Shown here in pieces: positions 5,308-8,078 of a DNA stretch of 8,078 bases (its first letter is position 1; the number at the start of each line of letters is the position of its first letter). Source of the DNA: Nitrospirota bacterium. GTDB taxonomy: Bacteria > Nitrospirota > Nitrospiria > Nitrospirales > Nitrospiraceae. The stretch covers positions 1-8,078 of the forward strand of contig JACPZN010000057.1 in the NCBI GenBank assembly GCA_016195505.1. Direction: 5' to 3'. Position numbers and translations under genes: made by a program. The notes under the pieces are model-generated. The model was not told the DNA's origin, did not search any database, and saw nothing but the letters and a program-made list of their open reading frames with translations.

Positions 5308-8046
5308 ATGCCCACCCCCGAAGACAAAGCGCGGGAGCACATCGACCAGGCGTTGGAAAAGGCCGGCTGGAAAGTTCAAGACTACAAGAACGCACATCTT
5401 CATGCCGGACGGGGAGTGGTCCTCAGAAATTTTCCCCTCATAAGCGGGCATGGCTTCGCGGATTACTTGCTGTACCTGGATGGCAAAGCGGCAGGAGTCA
5501 TTGAGGCGAAGAAAGAAGGGTTTCCCTTAGTCGGCGTGGAAGTCCAGGCCGAGAAGTACAGCAAGGGCCTCCCCACGGACTTACCCGCCCATATCCGGCC
5601 CTTGCCATTTCTCTATCAGAGCACCGGCGTGGAAACGCGATTCACGAACGGCCTCGATCCGCAACCTCGCAGCCGCCCTGTGTTCAGCTTCCATCGGCCC
5701 GAGACGTTAGCCGCATTGATCCCGCAACGTAGCGAAGCCCCAAGGAATCTTCACGGCGCGTCTCTGGCAGCAGAAGCAGCAGCGCCGACGCTCCGTGGCC
5801 GCTTGAGAACGCTGCCACCCCTCAGCACGACCGATCTCCGGTCCGCCCAAATCACTGCCATTACCAATCTAGAACAGTCACTCAGCCAAGACCGTCCTCG
5901 CTCTCTTATCCAGATGGCCACTGGCAGTGGGAAGACCCGCATGGCGATCGCTGCTATCTACCGGCTGCTCAAGTTTGCCGGAGCCAAGCGCGTGCTCTTC
6001 CTGGTAGACCGTGGCAACCTTGGCGACCAGACGCTCAAAGAATTCCAGCAGTATGTCTCGCCGTATAACAACTGGAAGTTCGATCAGGAGTTTATCGTCC
6101 AGCGGCTGGCAGGCAATACCCTCGACACTACCGCGCGGGTCTGCATCAGCACCATCCAGCGCATGTACTCCATGCTCAAGGGGCGGGAGCTGTCGGACGA
6201 GGACGAAGAAGCCTCCGTGTCCGGCCTCGAACGGGTCTTCAAGCAGCCAGAGCCCATCGACTACAACCCGGCCATTCCGATTGAAACCTTCGACATCATC
6301 GTCACCGACGAATGCCACCGGTCCATCTACAAACTCTGGGCGCAGGTACTGGAATACTTCGATGCCCACCTCATCGGCCTCACCGCCACGCCCAACAAGC
6401 AGACCTTCGGTTTCTTCAATCAAAACCTGGTCATGGAGTACAACCACGAGCAGGCCGTGGCCGATGGGGTCAACGTCAACTACGACGTGTACCGCATCCG
6501 CACCGCCATCACGGCGGCCGGTTCCAAGGTGGACGCAGGCTTCTATGTCGAAAAGCGGGACCGCGAGACCCGCGCCACCCGATGGGAACAGCTCAGCGAC
6601 GACTTCGCCTACGATCCCGACCAACTCGACCGCGACGTGGTTGCCCCGGACCAGATCCGCACCATCGTCAGAGCCTTCAAGGAGAAACTCTTCACCGACA
6701 TCTTTCCCGGCCGCACCGAGGTGCCCAAGACCCTCATCTTTGCGAAGGACGATGCCCACGCGGAGAACATCGTCGAAATCCTTCGCGAGGAATTCGGCAA
6801 GGGGAACGAATTCGCCCAGAAGATCACCTATCGCACCACAGGGGTAGATCCCAAAACCCTTATCAAGACCTTTCGCAACAGTTACCATCCCCGCATCGCC
6901 GTCACCGTGGACATGATCGCCACCGGCACCGACATCAAGCCCGTCGAGATCGTCGTCTTCATGCGCGCGGTCAAGTCCCGCACCTTCTTCGAGCAGATGA
7001 AGGGTCGGGGAGTCCGCGTCATCAAGCCGGACGATCTCAAAGCCGTCACGCCGGATGCCACGAGCAAAGACCACTTCGTCATCGTGGATACCGTCGGCGT
7101 CTGCGAGCAAGACAAGACCGACGCGCAACCGATGGAGAAAAAACCCAGCGTCGCCTTCGACAAGCTGCTCCAGGCGGTTGCGTTGGGGAACACCGAAGAA
7201 GACGTGCTCACCAGCATCGCAGGACGGTTGGCGCGCATGGAGCACCGCAACACGAAGGAAGATGAACAGGCCATCAACAAAGCCAGCCTGTCTGCGTCCG
7301 CGCCGAAGGCAGGCGGACAGGCAGGCCGTGGCCTAACTCTTCGTGACCTCAGTCGAGGTCTTGTGGAAGCGGTAAATCCAGATCGGCACCTGGAACATGC
7401 GAGGCAATTGTTTAAGACAGACTCACCGACCGATGAACAGGTCCAAGCGGTGGCTGCCAAGCTCATCAAAGAGGCCGTCACCCCGCTCCACGATCCGAAG
7501 CTGCGTGAACTTCTGATCGAGATCAAAAAGAAGAACGAACTCACCATCGATCACGTCAGCCAGGACCAGGTCATCGAAGCAGGATTCAGCGCCGATGCGC
7601 TCGCGCGCGCCCGCACCATCGTGCAGTCGTTCGAACAGTTCATCACACAGCACAAAGACGAGATCACCGCCCTGCAAGTCCTCTACAGTGTACCTGCGCG
7701 TCAGAGGGTGACGCAGGCAGGCAAGCGTCTAACATTTGAACACCTCAAGGATCTGGCCAACGCCATCGAAAAGCCGCCCTACCTCTGGAACGAATCCCAG
7801 CTCTGGCAGGCCTACGCGGCGTTGGAGAAGTCGAAGGTCAAAGGCGCGAGCAGCAAACGCATTCTGACCGACCTCGTCTCTCTCGTTCGCTTCGCCACGC
7901 ATCAGGACAATGAGTTGGTGCCATTTCCCGAGAAGGTCAGAAGACCGGGTTTGGCCGAAAATGGCTCAAGCGAGAATTCGCTGCGGGCCGGACGCGGCAG
8001 GCAGGAAAGAAGTTTACGGACGAACAGCGCCAGTGGCTGGAAATGA
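5308..8046 (+). CDS. hsdR: Type I restriction enzyme R subunit (HsdR), C-terminus out of frame
   Basis: HsdR supplies DNA translocation and cleavage in a type I restriction-modification complex with HsdM and HsdS. The N-terminal nuclease domain (about 1-110) has Asp52 in FADYLLY and Glu66-Ala-Lys68, the PD-(D/E)xK core. The SF2 motor has the Walker A ATGSGKT (204-210), DECH (334-337), TAT in GLTATP (359-361) and QMKGRGVR (563-570). A helical C-terminal region resembling the EcoEI-type R subunit follows. The 0 frame reads to TGA 8044-8046 (912 residues), but from about residue 881 it no longer looks like the family: the expected FGRKWL...EQRQWLEMIRDH sequence is in the -1 frame. Three short insertions sit at about residues 660-673, 801-807 and in the -1 frame tail. 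No hsdM or hsdS is upstream within 5.3 kb, so partners should be downstream. The family call is firm; whether the gene works depends on the frameshift. Confidence 0.9.
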   Translation: MPTPEDKAREHIDQALEKAGWKVQDYKNAHLHAGRGVVLRNFPLISGHGFADYLLYLDGKAAGVIEAKKEGFPLVGVEVQAEKYSKGLPTDLPAHIRPLPFLYQSTGVETRFTNGLDPQPRSRPVFSFHRPETLAALIPQRSEAPRNLHGASLAAEAAAPTLRGRLRTLPPLSTTDLRSAQITAITNLEQSLSQDRPRSLIQMATGSGKTRMAIAAIYRLLKFAGAKRVLFLVDRGNLGDQTLKEFQQYVSPYNNWKFDQEFIVQRLAGNTLDTTARVCISTIQRMYSMLKGRELSDEDEEASVSGLERVFKQPEPIDYNPAIPIETFDIIVTDECHRSIYKLWAQVLEYFDAHLIGLTATPNKQTFGFFNQNLVMEYNHEQAVADGVNVNYDVYRIRTAITAAGSKVDAGFYVEKRDRETRATRWEQLSDDFAYDPDQLDRDVVAPDQIRTIVRAFKEKLFTDIFPGRTEVPKTLIFAKDDAHAENIVEILREEFGKGNEFAQKITYRTTGVDPKTLIKTFRNSYHPRIAVTVDMIATGTDIKPVEIVVFMRAVKSRTFFEQMKGRGVRVIKPDDLKAVTPDATSKDHFVIVDTVGVCEQDKTDAQPMEKKPSVAFDKLLQAVALGNTEEDVLTSIAGRLARMEHRNTKEDEQAINKASLSASAPKAGGQAGRGLTLRDLSRGLVEAVNPDRHLEHARQLFKTDSPTDEQVQAVAAKLIKEAVTPLHDPKLRELLIEIKKKNELTIDHVSQDQVIEAGFSADALARARTIVQSFEQFITQHKDEITALQVLYSVPARQRVTQAGKRLTFEHLKDLANAIEKPPYLWNESQLWQAYAALEKSKVKGASSKRILTDLVSLVRFATHQDNELVPFPEKVRRPGLAENGSSENSLRAGRGRQERSLRTNSASGWK
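5752..5797 (+). repeat. Inverted repeat in the N-terminal part of hsdR
   Basis: CACGGCGCGTC (5752-5762) and GACGCTCCGTG (5787-5797) are complementary at 10 of 11 positions with a 24-nt loop. They lie in codons for about residues 139-163, an Ala-rich stretch that seems longer than in related R subunits as I recall them. This may be an inserted element, but it does not share CAGGCAGG with the three 3' insertions. Confidence 0.35.
7287..7325 (+). repeat. Palindromic in-frame element A in hsdR
   Basis: Left arm 7287-7301 and right arm 7313-7325 form a stem of 13 bp (one G-U) with a 2-nt bulge (7294-7295) and an 11-nt loop. The right arm contains CAGGCAGG (7318-7325), read as Gln-Ala-Gly then Arg. 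It encodes about residues 660-673 (SLSASAPKAGGQAG), a low-complexity stretch where related R subunits usually run straight into a S/T-L-x-x-L-x-R-G-L segment. The gene stays open through it. Confidence 0.55.
7693..7729 (+). repeat. Palindromic in-frame element B in hsdR
   Basis: CCTGCGCGTCA (7693-7703) pairs with TGACGCAGG (7709-7717) over 9 bp with a 2-nt bulge in the left arm and a 5-nt loop. CAGGCAGG is at 7714-7721, and a second pairing GACGC/GCGTC (7710-7714 with 7725-7729) is possible. It encodes VTQAGKR (801-807) between RQR and LTF, where R subunits as I recall them read RQRLTF without interruption. Confidence 0.5.
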
Positions 8047-8078
8047 TCCGCGACCATGTCGCGGCCAATCTCAGCATC
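7947..8078 (+). pseudogene. hsdR: HsdR C-terminal segment in the -1 frame, continuing past the window
   Basis: Read in the -1 frame relative to hsdR from 7947, the DNA encodes FGRKWLKREFAAGRT, then RQAGKK, then FTDEQRQWLEMIRDHVAANL, with no stop before the window ends. This matches the usual end of EcoEI-type R subunits (W-L, then F-T-x-E-Q-x-x-W-L and I-R-D-H). The frame change falls between about 7935 and 7950. One lost base, for example in an ancestral GTCCAG now reading GTCAG at 7936-7940, would explain it. So would a sequencing error or -1 slippage at GGGTTTG (7947-7953). Confidence 0.8.
7995..8012 (+). repeat. In-frame element C (half-element) in the hsdR tail
   Basis: These 18 nt contain CAGGCAGG (7998-8005) and, in the -1 frame that carries the HsdR C-terminus, encode RQAGKK between AAGRT and FTDEQ. 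Related R subunits usually read GRxFTxEQ directly. There is no clear left arm, so it looks like half of elements A and B. Gln-Ala-Gly-basic appears in the same codon phase as in A and B. Confidence 0.42.

Noticed and set aside
5878..7245. 455-residue minus-strand open frame opposite hsdR
   Set aside because: It lies antisense to conserved helicase motifs, and its translation is rich in Gly, Val, Asp and Glu, typical of an antisense shadow of a GC-rich gene.
6312..7265. 317-residue alternative + frame inside hsdR
   Set aside because: The translation is dominated by His, Arg, Gly and Gln without domain character, and the HsdR frame explains the region.

Overview
The window holds the 3' two-thirds of a bacterial Pup-proteasome gene cluster, followed by a cell-wall peptidase gene, a small membrane-protein gene, and the first gene of what looks like a type I restriction system. 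All recognised genes are on the + strand. The order dop-prcB-prcA-pafA resembles the actinobacterial cluster. However, the next gene encodes an M23 (LytM) peptidase of the kind exported to a Gram-negative periplasm, and the protein sequences are clearly diverged from mycobacterial ones. This fits a Nitrospirota (Nitrospira-like) genome, a non-actinobacterial lineage known to carry a proteasome. The taxonomic call is inference; no rRNA or other marker is present.

Region 1 (1-3774) is the proteasome cluster. It contains the C-terminal half of Dop (depupylase/deamidase), PrcB (20S beta subunit with propeptide and catalytic Thr), PrcA (20S alpha subunit) and PafA (Pup ligase). Gaps are 23 nt (dop-prcB), 2 nt (prcB-prcA) and 89 nt (prcA-pafA); the last holds a 10-bp hairpin just upstream of the pafA start. 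PafA attaches Pup to lysines of target proteins, Dop prepares Pup and removes it, and PrcA/PrcB form the degradation chamber. No pup gene lies between dop and prcB, its usual actinobacterial place, so the modifier must be encoded outside the window.

Region 2 (3771-5144) has an M23 peptidase gene overlapping pafA by 4 nt (ATGA), so probably translationally coupled, then a 120-nt spacer with two adjacent short palindromes and an 84-residue two-helix membrane protein of unknown function. The 163-nt gap that follows (5145-5307) contains only a weak hairpin with a T run.

Region 3 (5308-8078) is hsdR, the restriction/translocation subunit of a type I restriction-modification system, with an N-terminal nuclease domain and an SF2 helicase motor. 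Two things stand out. The family's C-terminal sequence continues in the -1 frame after about position 7947, at a site that spells a canonical slippery heptamer; the 0 frame stops at 8046. The 3' third of the gene also carries three short in-frame insertions that share CAGGCAGG and are read each time as Gln-Ala-Gly plus a basic residue. Two of them are hairpins with a 2-nt bulge in the left arm. They look like a family of small palindromic elements tolerated inside a coding sequence. No hsdM or hsdS is in the window.
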